From NCBI GenBank assembly GCA_963970005.1, contig CAXAMN010025694.1:1639161-1703160 (forward strand): a stretch of DNA of 64,000 bases. The letters run 5' to 3'. The position numbers were made by a program, and so were the translations under genes. Under the pieces are notes generated by a model, which was given only the letters and a program-made list of their open reading frames with translations, was not told where the DNA came from and made no database searches. Source of the stretch: Durusdinium trenchii (taxonomy: Eukaryota; Sar; Dinophyceae; Suessiales; Symbiodiniaceae). Below are positions 1-10,559 of the stretch, in pieces; the stretch's first letter is position 1; each line of letters begins with the position of its first letter.

Positions 1-2480
1 ATCAAGATGTAGAGCACGAGTTCCTAACATATGGCTGCAGCATGCTGCTCAGCCAGATGAATAAACAGTTACATTCTGATGTGGCCATCAGGGGCCATAA
101 AGGGGCCATCCACGAAACTGGTCATCGGGCCAGGGGGGGCCACGGGGCCGCATGCGGGCGGATGTCGCTGATGGCAGTTCAGGGGCTTCACAGGCTTCAT
201 GCCTCCGCAGGTTGGGGTCAACTCAACAAACAGGTCCATATGTCCATCATCTTTTTAGCTTGAAAAAGACTCATTTTAGTTTCCAGATGTGTTGCGTCAT
301 CCAGCGAACTATTGTACATTATAGTACGTCTCACAAAACTCCCGATTTGCTCACCATCATCGCCATCCATCGCCATCGATCGCCATGACGTTCTGCAGGT
401 CTCCAAAAGCAGCTTGTTCACCCTTTGATCCCTTTTGCTTCTTGCTCCAGGTGCTGAAGTTGCTGGAAAGCATGGAGCCCTCCAATTGGGCGGTGGCTGA
501 TTGGACCAGCTTCCTCGACTTGGACGATGTCCGGCTTCCACCGCTAATGCAGAAGCTTCGGCGAAGTCAGGGATGTGTGGGGGCGTGATTCGAGTTTGTT
601 GGCGAGGACGTTGCAGCTAGCTGGCGCCTATAGATCGAGGTATCGTCTCGTCTTGTCTCCTGACACGGCTCACGGGCACTGGCATCCAACGGTATGCCTA
701 AAAAGGGCCACTCAAACATCCGACGAAAGCAATGCACCAGCCGACGCCAACAAATGGAGACGGCAATGGTGTAGGGTGTAGGGCGGTGTAGGCCCACAGT
801 TCCCAGGGGCACGGGATTGGATGCGCTGGATACCCCGGTGGTGTTGAAATGTGTTGAGGGGAAGGTGGCCAAGAGAACCCTGATGTTCATTGATTTGCTC
901 CCTTCACTCTGACCGCTTGAGACACTGAATGTTTGAGGAAGAGTTGCGCCCACGAGACAACGTGTTCCGACGTGCAAGTGATAACGCACTTGCTGTGCGT
1001 AGCTTGGATGCATGGTTGAGTATACTATATGACTATAACATGCTATAACCATGTACTACATATAACATCATATAACTATACTATAGTGTCTATAGCATAT
1101 GCTCTTACAAGGGTTGAAGAAGTGTCTTGTTTTTGTTTGGGCGCTGCCATGTGGGCAAACACGCGTGTAGTATGTTGTGTCAGCAAAACAGAGAGAGAGA
1201 GAGAGTTCCAACGCCAGCGCTTAACAGGATGGCGCCAACCTCACCAACAAAAAGAAAAAATCCGCAAAGAGTGTTTCCATGATACGACATCACGTAACTT
1301 ACCTTCTAGAGTTCCAGAACGGTTGCCGCAATTCGCCAGTGTTTGGGTGTGGTTTGCTCTCACGCTACCCCCCTTTGTCATTTTGCCAAGCCTTGCCTGG
1401 AACTTTGTTTCTAAGTTTGTTCAGCATCCCGTATTATACTCGTACCCACTCAGTGGATAACCTGTTTGGGGGATGAGATTCCCCACTCAAAAGACCAAGA
1501 CATGTAAAACTTGAAATCCGTTGTTTTCCCCCAGAAACTGAGGTATTAGACGAGTTGGCACCTTGTGGGAAGACATTGGATATGCCTCAATCTTTTTGGA
1601 TTTGCTTGCTTCTTTTCCGATGGGGAATGTGGAATGGCGCTTGAGTCCTTGAGCGTAATGATTCGAATGATTGCTTCGTGTAGTTTCCGATTAACGCTTT
1701 GATGTGCAAATTCTGCAAGGATAGGTTGACAGGAAAACTGCACAACCTCGAGCCCCAAAATGCTGCAAATACATGCAAATACCGGTCAATACTGTTTTGT
1801 TGATCCCAGGTGGTGCCAGCGTTTCTCTTCCCCCTGTATCTTGCCGGGTGACCGCGGCTTTGTCTTGTAGCTCGTTTCACCTGCATCGTGACCCACTTTG
1901 CCAGAACTCGAGGCAGAGCATTTCCTGCTCACGGGCGATGCTGCGAAAGCCCTTCACAAGCGCAGCAGGCGGGCCTGGCACCGGCGAAAACACTGCCGTA
2001 CCCACCAGTGACCAGTGACGACGGTGGATTTCGGACAGGGGTGAGTTGTGAACGTGTGTTTGACTTTATTTTGTTCCATGCGGGATTGTTTTTGTAAATG
2101 TCAGATCCAGCCAACTGTAAGGTTTGGTCCATTTGGATCCTCGTGCGCTTGGGCGTGGGGCCACCGTCGGTCCGATGTCTTCTGACCTATATTGGTCAGT
2201 TGGTGCAATTAAATAAGCCCCGGCCAACGTGCAGATCCTCCAAACATGAATCTTTCATATGTCATCCTGGTTTCTTCGTCATTTATGAGTGTTGTCTTTG
2301 GGTATATAAGACAAGTGAGTCATCAATAACATTGTGCAATTGTGTTCATGCCTTTTCCCCTTGTGGTTGGCGTCGTTGTTGAACTTCCCTTTCACTTTCC
2401 TTCTCCCTTCCCCCCACTCTTTTATCATGGGCAATGACTAGGGTTTGCAGAGGCGGTATATATAGCCTCCAAAGGTTTCA
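1..2480. other. Non-coding stretch, nothing recognised
   Basis: I see no exon with a convincing frame plus splice edges, no RNA gene and no clear repeat family here. Short (GA)n and TA-rich tracts occur near 1020-1095 and 1190-1205. The open frames are short and change composition without splice signals. Confidence 0.5.
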
Positions 2481-2486
2481 GGTTAG

Positions 2487-2574
2487 TAATGTAGACTATT
2501 GATTAATACACCCTCCCCATTTGGATTGAAATACCTTTTTGTATGGAGGGTCTATTAATCGAGAGTCTACATTA
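2487..2574. repeat. MITE-like inverted-repeat element, family A copy 1
   Basis: The element is 88 bases long with imperfect terminal inverted repeats of about 30 bases, beginning TAATGTAGACTATTGATTAA and ending AGTCTACATTA. Two relatives lie at 54802-54890 and 60373-60460 with nearly the same length and ends. No coding capacity. Such short non-autonomous elements are normally moved by a DNA transposase encoded elsewhere; that part is inference. Confidence 0.75.
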
Positions 2575-2628
2575 ATAATTAGGGGCATTCAGAATCCTCT
2601 GCATCACGTCTCACATTACAATGAGTAC

Positions 2629-2731
2629 ACTCCCTGGAACTAACATGGAAGCGGAGAATGGCCCCTTGGAAGACCATTTTCCACTACAAACAGGTGGTGA
2701 ACTCCACTTCCATGTGAATTCCAGGGAGAGT
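2629..2731. repeat. MITE-like inverted-repeat element, family B copy 1
   Basis: Arms face each other: ACTCCCTGGAACTAACATGG at the left, and at the right CCATGTGAATTCCAGGGAGA followed by GT. The inner part of the arm, around CATGGAAGCGGA, recurs in the element at 42665-42765, which has the same size and layout. Non-coding. Confidence 0.65.
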
Positions 2732-2749
2732 CATTCGTGTATTTTTACG

Positions 2750-2996
2750 ATGTCCACGGCTGCTCCGCCCAGGGCTGCTGCGGTGGCACTCTTTGCGCCC
2801 CATTGCCACCGAGCGCTGCGAGCCATCGGCTCGGTGGAAGATATCGCCCTTCGGCTTGAGCGCTGCGGCGCCGTCTTCGGTGTTCGAAGACGTTCGGATG
2901 GTTACCTTTCTTATAGGCAGAAGATGGCAGCACGTTCGGCCACTAGGCTTCGGTGCTCAACGTCGTGCGCGGATGGTTTCCAAGCCACGGAGTAGG
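2750..2996 (+). CDS. Possible exon, unknown product
   Basis: An open frame with fairly high third-position GC ends in TAG at 2994-2996. The most protein-like part reads SVEDIALRLERCGAVFGV. The last bases could instead be an exon edge, as AG is followed by GTATAAG. I do not recognise a family. A neighbouring frame is also open, so the frame choice is unsure. Confidence 0.22.
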
Positions 2997-3002
2997 TATA
3001 AG

Positions 3003-3135
3003 TCTGGTGGATGCTCGACGGTGGTCACGATCCATGCTTCGCTGGTGAACGCCTGTTGCAGGTCTACAACGCTGCGTTGGGCATCACCGAGGCAGAAGCG
3101 GACGCGGTCCCCGGTCACGTTCGGGCCCGGTCACG
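3003..3135 (+). CDS. Possible exon, unknown product
   Basis: An AG acceptor at 3001-3002 and a good GTGAGA donor at 3136 enclose a frame that includes LLQVYNAALGITEAEADAVP. Codon third positions are GC-rich. It lies just after the possible exon at 2750-2996, but I could not join them in phase. No family recognised. Confidence 0.33.
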
Positions 3136-3660
3136 GTGAGAAATGATAAGAGAGGTTGAAGAAGCCTACTATAGACTATGCCATAATGGGGTACCCCAGG
3201 CTACGGCAAGGGTTACTATCCCATAGTATTCCATTGAAGGAACCACCGGGTGACGAGATCCACAAGGGTTTATTGGGTTCGCTGGAACAATGGGTGCACA
3301 CGATGGTAAATAGGTGTAGGCAGGGTGTGTCCCATTACCAGTACCAGTCGGTCGAAGATGATCACTGATGTTGGAAGAAGGTTTGTGCTAACTATCATGA
3401 TCCACTGTGATCCACTGTGATGGGCTATACCATGATATACCGATATACCCAAGATATATAGATACTTTGTGGGTGTGCACTTCTCCGAACTTACTCTGCA
3501 GTTCTTGTTCCATTTGTGCGATCCGGAGCATGGCCTCGGAGCCTCCGATTCCATGCACTGGGCAGCCTTGGATCAACGCAATTGATGCACGACGTCCATT
3601 GTTTTTTAATCAAGAACAAACATGTGTTATTTTTGTGCTGCTGCTGCTGCTGCTGGTCGT

Positions 3661-3921
3661 ACATGTACATATACATATACATATATATACATATACATAT
3701 ACATACGTAATTACATACATACATACATACATAGACATACATAGACATGCATACATACATGCATACATACACACATACATAGACATACATGCATACATAC
3801 ATAGACATNNNNNNNNNNACATACATACATACATACATACATACATACATACATACATACATAGACGTACATAGACATACATAGACATACATAGACAGAC
3901 ATACATACATACATATCTATA
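3661..3921. repeat. ACAT/ATAC microsatellite with a 10-N gap
   Basis: A long tract of ACAT units with scattered AGAC variants, plus a run of CTG units just before it (about 3637-3655). Ten Ns at 3809-3818 break it, probably a repeat the assembler could not span, so its true length is unknown. Both strands show open frames of Tyr/Met/Cys/Val repeats that are artefacts of the repeat. Confidence 0.95.
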
Positions 3922-4031
3922 TGTGTATTTATAATATCTTGCAATGATTTTCTCATGAGACCCCCCTTACCTTGGACCTTGGCTGAAATGACCCAGAAGG
4001 AAACCTTCCGATTCCACCAGATTACACTCAC

Positions 4032-4049
4032 TAGCTTTTTTGGCTCAAG
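4032..4049 (+). other. Relic of the dinoflagellate spliced leader (DinoSL)
   Basis: TAGCTTTTTTGGCTCAAG matches the last 18 bases of the DinoSL, TAGCCATTTTGGCTCAAG, at 16 of 18 positions. The leader is added by trans-splicing to dinoflagellate mRNAs. A genomic copy next to coding sequence is the known mark of an mRNA that was reverse transcribed and reinserted. A short ORF starts 35 bases downstream at 4084. By chance such a match is unlikely in 64 kb. Confidence 0.6.
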
Positions 4050-4083
4050 GTTTTGCCGAAGCTGCCAGGCGGCCTTTTTTGTA

Positions 4084-4473
4084 ATGAGCTGTCAGAACGG
4101 GGCTTCAAAGGGTGAGCATGGCGGCCCAGTGGGTTCCTCTCTCACTGATGTCAAGCCTAGCCTGCAGCCTGAGGAGCTTCCTGAGGAAGAGGAGGTTCCC
4201 ATGGAAATGTGCTTCAAGTTGCCCGCGCAACTGCTCTTTGACCGGCTGCCCTTTCGAGACTCCTTCCACTCCCGCACCGAGTACATCTCTCAGGATGCTG
4301 CTGCGGCCCCTAACGGGCTCACACATGAGATCCTCTTACGCACCAATACGTGTTTCGTGTTTCCAGGGTGGTTTTGGTCAACATCTCCTGAGGTGTCCAA
4401 GTGGAACCCAAGAAAGGTCTGGGGCCCCGGTGTTTTGGATCCACAAGTCCTAGGACATACTTGGGCGAGTTGA
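4084..4473 (+). CDS. Short ORF behind a DinoSL relic, possible retrogene fragment
   Basis: ATG at 4084 opens a 129-codon frame with stop at 4471-4473. The first 75 or so residues look protein-like, with an acidic stretch EELPEEEEVPMEMCFKLPAQ followed by a hydrophobic and basic part. The remainder is Trp/Pro/Thr-rich and may be out of the real coding part; an exon edge near 4330 is possible. No family recognised. The DinoSL relic 35 bases upstream suggests the 5' end of a once trans-spliced transcript, either a retrogene or its decayed remains. I saw no poly-A remnant. Confidence 0.33.
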   Translation: MSCQNGASKGEHGGPVGSSLTDVKPSLQPEELPEEEEVPMEMCFKLPAQLLFDRLPFRDSFHSRTEYISQDAAAAPNGLTHEILLRTNTCFVFPGWFWSTSPEVSKWNPRKVWGPGVLDPQVLGHTWAS

Positions 4474-4713
4474 ACTATGCCATGCAGATCATCGAAAAGA
4501 ATCATTCAATCCTCAAAAAAATTGTCCGTCGTCATCGTGGGGAATGGTCGCTCTTTGGCATGCGCGATTGGCTCAGCGGAGCCTGATCGAACCCAATCCA
4601 GTATGGCGTGAGTCAAGCCACCCCAAACCAGGGGGCACGATTCGGTGGAGTCTGTGTGCAGTGATGAATTCAGTTTAGTTTTTTCTTCCCTGAGTCTGCC
4701 CTGACCCACTGCG

Positions 4714-4950
4714 CACTGGCTGCGAGGTTGTTTGAACCCCAGCCGCAGTGGTCACAGGGAATTTCCACTGGCTGCGAGGCTGCTTGAACCCCAGCCACAG
4801 TGGTCACAGGGAATTTCTTTTTTATCCCATGCCACAGTGGTCACAGGAAATATCCACTGGCTGCGAGGCTGCTTGAACCCTAGCCACAGTGGTCACAGGG
4901 ATTTTTTTTTTAATCCCATGCCTCAGTGGTCACAGGGATTTTTTTTTAAG
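4714..4950. repeat. Tandem repeat with ACTGGCTGCGAGG units
   Basis: Units beginning CACTGGCTGCGAGG and containing CAGTGGTCACAGGGA start at about 4714, 4766 and 4855, so spacing is 52 and then 89 bases. The longer units gain a T-run and ATCCCATGCC. The CAGTGGTCACAGG core occurs five times. Non-coding; the open frame across it follows the repeat. Confidence 0.85.
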
Positions 4951-5220
4951 GAACGTTCTGATTGAAACGTCGTGCCTGAGACATTTTGACATTTCTTGTT
5001 CCCGATTCTCTCTGAATTAGACAGCACTTCCAAGGGCATGCTGCACTGCAAGACATGTCGTGAGGGTGCTGTTTTTGTTTCGCAGAGTCTCCGCAAATTT
5101 GAAACGGACGGATGGCTCTGGACACTTGTTCGACCAGGTGTTTGACTGGTCACGAGCTAAACCAGCCCAGACACATCCCGCAGATGGAAACAAAAGCCTT
5201 GAGAACAGTGATCAAGGGAA

Positions 5221-5246
5221 GCTGGTGCTGGTGCTGGTGCTGGTGC

Positions 5247-5296
<50 letters not shown>
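5221..5296. repeat. GCTGGT / GTT trinucleotide microsatellite
   Basis: Four GCTGGT-type units pass into about fifteen GTT units. The poly-Leu or poly-Cys frames over it are artefacts of the repeat. Confidence 0.95.
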
Positions 5297-6011
5297 GCTT
5301 TGCCACTATTGTTCATGATTTCTTTTGGTCCTTCACCCTGCAGTCCTGTCCTTGGCAGCCTTGGCTGTGCACAATGTTGCCAGGCCAACAATAAGATGAC
5401 CTCGGCTTATCTCCATCGAGCCCTCGTTTGGAGGCGTGGTTAGATCGAGGTGTTTTTGGGCCGCCAGTTTTCCGCGTTGGCTTAACTATCCGGCTGACGT
5501 GGCAAGGGAGAGCATCGACACTTGATCCTTCAGACTGCGTTTGGCTCCTGGCCACCTGAGTGCCTAGAGCTAAGCGGACCGAGTTGGGATGTCCAACGGA
5601 TGGAGAGAGACCTACATGTTCATCAACATTCACCGCAAAGTTTTGTTACATGGGCCAACAGTTGGAATGGGAGAATCAGGGGCAGGCAATAGGGCAGTTA
5701 AAGGAATCACTTCAAAGCAAAGACTTCTCAATTCATTGGCTATATTATATGTCGTTCCTATCCCATGTCGTTCCTATCGCCTGCTGACTCCGCTTGTAGG
5801 GATCTGGAAGTTGGAACAACGTCTTAGATGGTCACTTGCACCGGCAGTGGGGGTCACTCTTGAGTCCCGAGAGGCCTATGCCCGCGCGCTTTGTTGTACA
5901 GCCACGGCTGGTGGCTTGACTGCAGCTCCTGCGGTGCCCAGGGAGCAGAGTTGCACATGCCGATGTGTTAACAGGACTTCCGGAATTCCTTTGTATTTTC
6001 CAAATCTCCAG

Positions 6012-6231
6012 TGGAGTCAGAGGCACGTCCGAGGCTCCTTCTCCGGGTGCCAGAACTGAAGCCCGGCACGTCGTGCGTCGGACGGCGCGACGTCGGGCCC
6101 AGCGAGGTTCCCACTCACTTCGATGCACCGAGCGCGGGCGGCTCGGGCGGCGGACCAGCGCGCTTGGCCTTGCAGCTCGGGCGGAGGGAGGCGTGGGGGA
6201 GGCCCAACAGGTTGAGTCTGCGGATGCTGTG
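6012..6231 (+). CDS. Possible exon, Arg/Ala-rich, unknown product
   Basis: The segment is bounded by an AG acceptor (CTCCAG, 6006-6011) and a consensus donor GTAAGT at 6232. The frame continuous with that donor is Arg-rich with high third-position GC and ends AEGGVGEAQQVESADAV. A second frame is also open over most of it. No family recognised, and no neighbouring exon could be joined in phase. Confidence 0.36.
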
Positions 6232-8437
6232 GTAAGTGAAGCCCGAATATATATCTCCAAATTGAGGGGTAGGTTTGTTGTGAAAATTCTGGGTGATGTG
6301 GTAGTGGTATGTAGTGGCTGTTTTCAGCATATGGCCAGCTAGCCCAAAGCATGCCAAATTGAGTTGGCAATTGCGAGCAAGAAAAAAGTTGTCAAGTTGA
6401 CATGTATAGCCATGAGAATCGTGCAACATTTTGCCAATCAGGCTTGGCTTCCTCGTGCAACTGGTAGCCCACAGGCTTGACTGCAAGAAACATGTGTAGG
6501 ATGATGCAACAAACATCAACAAATAGTTTTTTGCCAAAAGCCGCTGGTTTGAAAGCCAAAGAGAGTTTGCTAAAAAACTGACGCTGGAACCTTAAACATG
6601 CCAGCATATGTGCATACAAGTGCGCATACATGTTGCAAGTTACATAATTGTTTTTGTGATCTACAATGTTTGCTCAGTGCGGCACATAGAAATCCAAATT
6701 TTAAAGCTATATAACATCAATAGCTGTTTTTTTTTCAACAGCTAAGTGGTTAGCCCATAAAAGTCGTAGTTCACTTTACCATGACTTATCTAAACAGCAT
6801 AGTAGTATTTTCAGGGCTTAGGTTAACTAGGTGTTATACAATTTTATATTCTTTTTGCCACAATGGTACGATACATATACCATACTTGTAACCCAGATGC
6901 ATTTGCTCACCGAGTGCAATTGCAAGTCTACAGCCGGTGAGTAAACTTTGCAAGTCCTGCGGCTCATTGGTCTTGGGTTTCATGGCCAGGGTTCGCACGA
7001 TTTGTTCTGCAACTTCACCTGAGGTTCGCGACGCTCGTGAACACACAGGAGCGACTGGTGATACCTGTGGGGGTCACTCTTGGGGTAAGGACCATGGGAG
7101 TCCCAGAGCCAGGGGCATGCGCTCGGGCGACCGACCTGAGCGGAAGTTCGATGGACTTTGCTCAACCAACAATCCGTGTTTGGTTTTCAAGCAAGGTACT
7201 ACATAGCGTGTCATGTTGTCACCATGTTTTGCTGTCTTGCCCACCATAAACAAAAGTCCCCTCCATCATGGGTTTATGTGTAGGTGGTGGCTATATCTCT
7301 TCGGCGACCCCGTGCCTTTGCATCAGCAAAAGCTTCACCAAAACAAGTGGAGGGCACCTAGAGCCTTACCCAAACTGAGCACAGCACAACCCGTAGCGTA
7401 GCTGCACGCCGCAAATCCGAACATGTTGGTAGTAACTTGCTTTTCATTTTTGGACGAGGCCAGCGCGCTGGGTCGTCTTTTTCTTGGACCTCAGCAACAG
7501 CAAAGTGGAGAACCAAATCTCGAGCCATGAATTGGCCCTTAATCGGGTCTTCACCCGATTGCTTCGTGGCATGGTCAGGACCACTACAAGGAGCAAAACT
7601 TTGTGCTGGATGCCATGCGTTTGAAGTGCTCTGCCGATCGCCTCGGAAGGCAACTGCCCTTCCATTTGATTTATGGTGGTGGCTTGATGGAGTCTTGGAG
7701 CGGAACGGGTGGTTGCAATATGTTGCAATACATTTGCCACATATTCTAGTCACAAGGTGCAATCGCTACTGGTAGCAAGAAGCTACCGGTAGCATTTGGT
7801 AGCTAAGTGCTTTACTACTAGTAATAAGAAGCTACTAGTGGCGTTTTTTTTTGATTGTTCAAGTAGATCGTCCTCTCCTCACTCGACTTTGATTTGAGTG
7901 AACGTGCTGTGAACGCGGAGCTTGGAACAGTTTTGGTCCCATGTTTATTCATGTTCGCACTATAAGAGCCGCGTTTTCTCGTCCGACTGGAATCCGGATC
8001 GCCGTTTCTTGCGATTCCGAGTGAGGAGTCCGAGTTGAGTCTGCTGATGCGCATCCTGCATGGATTGGTGTGGTCGGATGGACCCAGATGGGTCTGTGGC
8101 AGCACCCAGAACCACACTCATCCGAGAAGAAATACCTTAAGACCATGCATGATCTAAAATTTGGAGGCTGATGTTCCTGGGGTGGGCCAGGGGTTTGGAG
8201 TTGAAGCGTCATGACGTCATAGAAGGAAAAACCGTTCTCAATCATGCCACGGGATGTTGGTGTCGTGGATGTCGCAGACCTTGGGAAATGAGAGATTGAT
8301 GTTCTTGGATGCCCTTGCCAGTCTTGTGGATGCCTGGATGCCCTTGATGATCCTTGATTCTTTCTTGTCTTTTTTTTTTTTGTGTGGGTTCCTTCCATGG
8401 ACGTCGTTCCTAGACAGCTGTTGACCCCCAGCGTTTC
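6232..8437. other. Mostly non-coding stretch
   Basis: No exon could be supported. The only structure I note is a pair of related hairpins at 7769-7840, listed separately. The many short open frames lack splice edges or GC-rich third positions. Confidence 0.4.
7769..7840. repeat. Two related palindromic hairpins
   Basis: CTACTGGTAGC then AAGAA then GCTACCGGTAG forms a stem with one mismatch. About 25 bases later CTACTAGTA then ATAAGAAG then CTACTAGTGG repeats the design. The loops share AAGAA or AGAAG. These are diverged copies of one inverted repeat, with no coding sense. Confidence 0.6.
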
Positions 8438-8439
8438 AG

Positions 8440-8588
8440 AGGTGCCAGTGAATGCAAAAGCCCCAGCGGTTCGGGGCACTGCGCCCTGCGCCGTCCGCCG
8501 TGCCGCTGAATGCATCCCTGAGCGATCAGGATTTGGATTCATCATTGAGGACTACTCCAAAGAGGACGGAGATCGGATTACTGTCCAT
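8440..8588 (+). CDS. Exon 1 seen of an ankyrin-repeat gene
   Basis: The frame reaches a GT donor at 8589 in phase 0 and joins to the exon at 8775 as RITVHVDFIK. It contains SGFGFIIEDYSKEDGDRITV. The GFGFI core with VHV twenty residues on is faintly like a cold-shock domain, but this is not enough for a call. The start is unsure; AG acceptors lie near 8438 and 8529, and no start codon with a leader was found. Confidence 0.42.
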
Positions 8589-8774
8589 GTGTCGGTGCGC
8601 CATGCAAGGTCTCACACATAAACTCAACTGCTCATCATGCTCATGATTCACGACCTTTGTTTGAAGGAACATGGGAGCTTTTGGACAACTGATCAATTAA
8701 TGCTAAGATGCTTGTAGTCATCATGAGATTGCTTGTGACAAGCAAGGAAGTCAACCTGTTTCTATGTTTTGCAG

Positions 8775-8914
8775 GTTGACTTCATCAAGAGCAAATGTTG
8801 CAAGCAGTGTGATGGACGCCGCGATGGCTGGGCCACGGTCTTCAAGTTGTTTGCTTGGAAGGCCTTGGCCTATGTGCCCAGACTCGGAATAAGAGAAAAA
8901 CGCAAGGGCTTCAG
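8775..8914 (+). CDS. Exon of the same gene
   Basis: A clean pair of splice sites, TTTTGCAG before and GTAACC after, encloses an open, GC3-rich frame. It includes CCKQCDGRRDGWATVFKLFA and ends in phase 2. Joining the last two bases AG to the first G of the exon at 9273 keeps the frame open (GFRRKKSED). Function unknown; the Cys pair CCxxC could bind metal, but no partner pair is visible. Confidence 0.7.
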
Positions 8915-9272
8915 GTAACCTTGTAACCTTAAGTACTCTTTAAGTTATGACCCATGGCAGATGTTTCGTTTTTTTCAGCCACCTGGCGGGTCTTGATGCG
9001 GTTTAAGCCGTCCAGTGGACATTTGCCCAAGGGCACCCAGCCGGCACCGTCTTGTCGAAACGGGCTTAAGGTCGAAAGATGGGTTTCATCGAACGTGAAA
9101 CTGCATCGTTTTTTGTTGCAGGACTCACTTGCGACTTCCAGTGCCTATAGTGTGATGGACTTTTTACAAGTGTCCAGGATCCGCCAAGTCTTCTATTTGG
9201 CAAGCTTTCTTAATGCTTCCTCCATCCAAGAGTCAGTGATTCTTATGTATTTGTCTCGTCGCGTTCAGGCAG

Positions 9273-9435
9273 GCGAAAGAAATCTGAGGATTTGGTGCTG
9301 CATGTGGATTTGGATGTTTGCTTCGCCGGCCGCTCGCCGGCGGCTGCCATGGAGGAGTTCGACCGGACCAGAATGGTTGGGAAAGACCCTATGGGAGACC
9401 TGGAAGTGCCCATGCGTGGAAGGCGGTACAGGGAT
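9273..9435 (+). CDS. Exon of the same gene
   Basis: Acceptor GCAG at 9269-9272, donor GTAAAG at 9436. The frame includes EDLVLHVDLDVCFAGRSPAA and then MEEFDRTRMVGKDPMGDL, ending in phase 0. It joins in phase both upstream (8914) and downstream (9633). GC-rich third positions support coding. No domain recognised. Confidence 0.68.
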
Positions 9436-9632
9436 GTAAAGGGGTCTTCATGCATGTATATACCTGCTTGAAATGTGCTGCAGAGCATGGAGACTAGCAA
9501 GAACGCGTGTGAATCCCGTGAGGTCCATGTGCTAGATTTGGATCAGCTGACCGCATACCTTCAAGATAAGATTTAGATCCCCATCAGTCACATCCAACCC
9601 TGCTCGAATGAGCCCTCCCGTTCGCGTGCCAG

Positions 9633-9681
9633 GAATTGAAGGAAGCGAACGTGAGCTTCCTCAGTGACCCGAACCCCTCAG
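9633..9681 (+). CDS. Small exon of the same gene, GC donor
   Basis: Sixteen codons, ELKEANVSFLSDPNPS, plus one base, bounded by CCAG upstream and a GC donor (CAG then GCCCAT). It follows the exon ending at 9435 in phase 0. Confidence 0.55.
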
Positions 9682-9977
9682 GCCCATCCGTCGGTGTTTT
9701 GACGTTTTGGTTGCTTTGAGGATCAAACGAAGGTAGATGGTGGTTGAATAAAGCGGAAGGACGCCCCGCCCACCAGACCAGTTCTACAGCCCGCTCTGTG
9801 TCTATGTGAGGTTTGATTCATGAACAGTCAACAGATATAGAACTGCAGCCGATCACTATTGTTCGAGAAAGGACTTCACTATACTTCACTAACGATCATC
9901 ATCCACTGTTGCTGGGAGTTGGATCCTGCCCAACCACCGGACCCATGTCCCGGCGAACACGGGCTTTTGGCCTTGAG

Positions 9978-10018
9978 GCTGTGACTCGTACAACTGCCAT
10001 GTTCATCCATCTTCGATG
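9978..10018 (+). CDS. Possible small exon of the same gene
   Basis: TTGAG acceptor and a consensus GTAGGT donor at 10019. Joined in phase 1 to 9681 it reads GCDSYNCHVHPSSM. Short and without family support, so tentative. Confidence 0.35.
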
Positions 10019-10221
10019 GTAGGTATAGTGACCGCCAAGAGAATACCGGCATCACTGGTATGCTACAACCTAAGCATCATCATCCACTGGACCCTAGTAG
10101 AATATCGTGGGACCCATCAGGCCCCTCGGGACCCGATTCGTTAGTGGAAGGCCAACATGCTGGCAGGGTGGGGGTGTGGGAGCTTGGTTTGAAGCGGACA
10201 CGGTGCCACCTGGACCTGCAG

Positions 10222-10254
10222 GTGGAGCTTGAGTCCCTGAATCAGAGAAACTAT
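10222..10254 (+). CDS. Possible small exon of the same gene
   Basis: After CCTGCAG the phase-0 frame reads VELESLNQ. The 3' edge is not clear. Position and strand fit the gene that ends in the ankyrin exon. Confidence 0.3.
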
Positions 10255-10559
10255 AAGACAGACCCTCCAACTACAACTCACTGAATGACCAGAGAGAGGC
10301 ATACTGTAGCAGTTTTTTGGTGCCTCTTCCTTCAATCAAGACCCTATTGTCATTCCGTACAAGCCAGTCGGATTAGGTGTTCCTCCAAGTTTGGGGGGCA
10401 AACCTTCAGATGAAGGGTGCCACTCGAACTTTAAAGGGGGCATAAGGGCGCTGTCATGGTTTTTTCTCCCATGCACGCCGGACTGGCTCAAGGTGTTTTG
10501 GCTCAGTCTCATCATGAACATTGGCAGCCTGCAAATCTTGGCCACTGTGCCTCCTCCTC

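Noticed and set aside
3407-4031. Tyr/Met/Cys/Val-rich ORFs on both strands
   Set aside because: They translate the ACAT microsatellite and bridge Ns; every frame is open because the repeat lacks stops.
5060-5443. Poly-Leu/Cys ORFs
   Set aside because: Produced by the GTT repeat at 5221-5296.
10484-10494. TGGCTCAAGG as a spliced-leader relic
   Set aside because: Only the last nine leader bases match, which is expected by chance.
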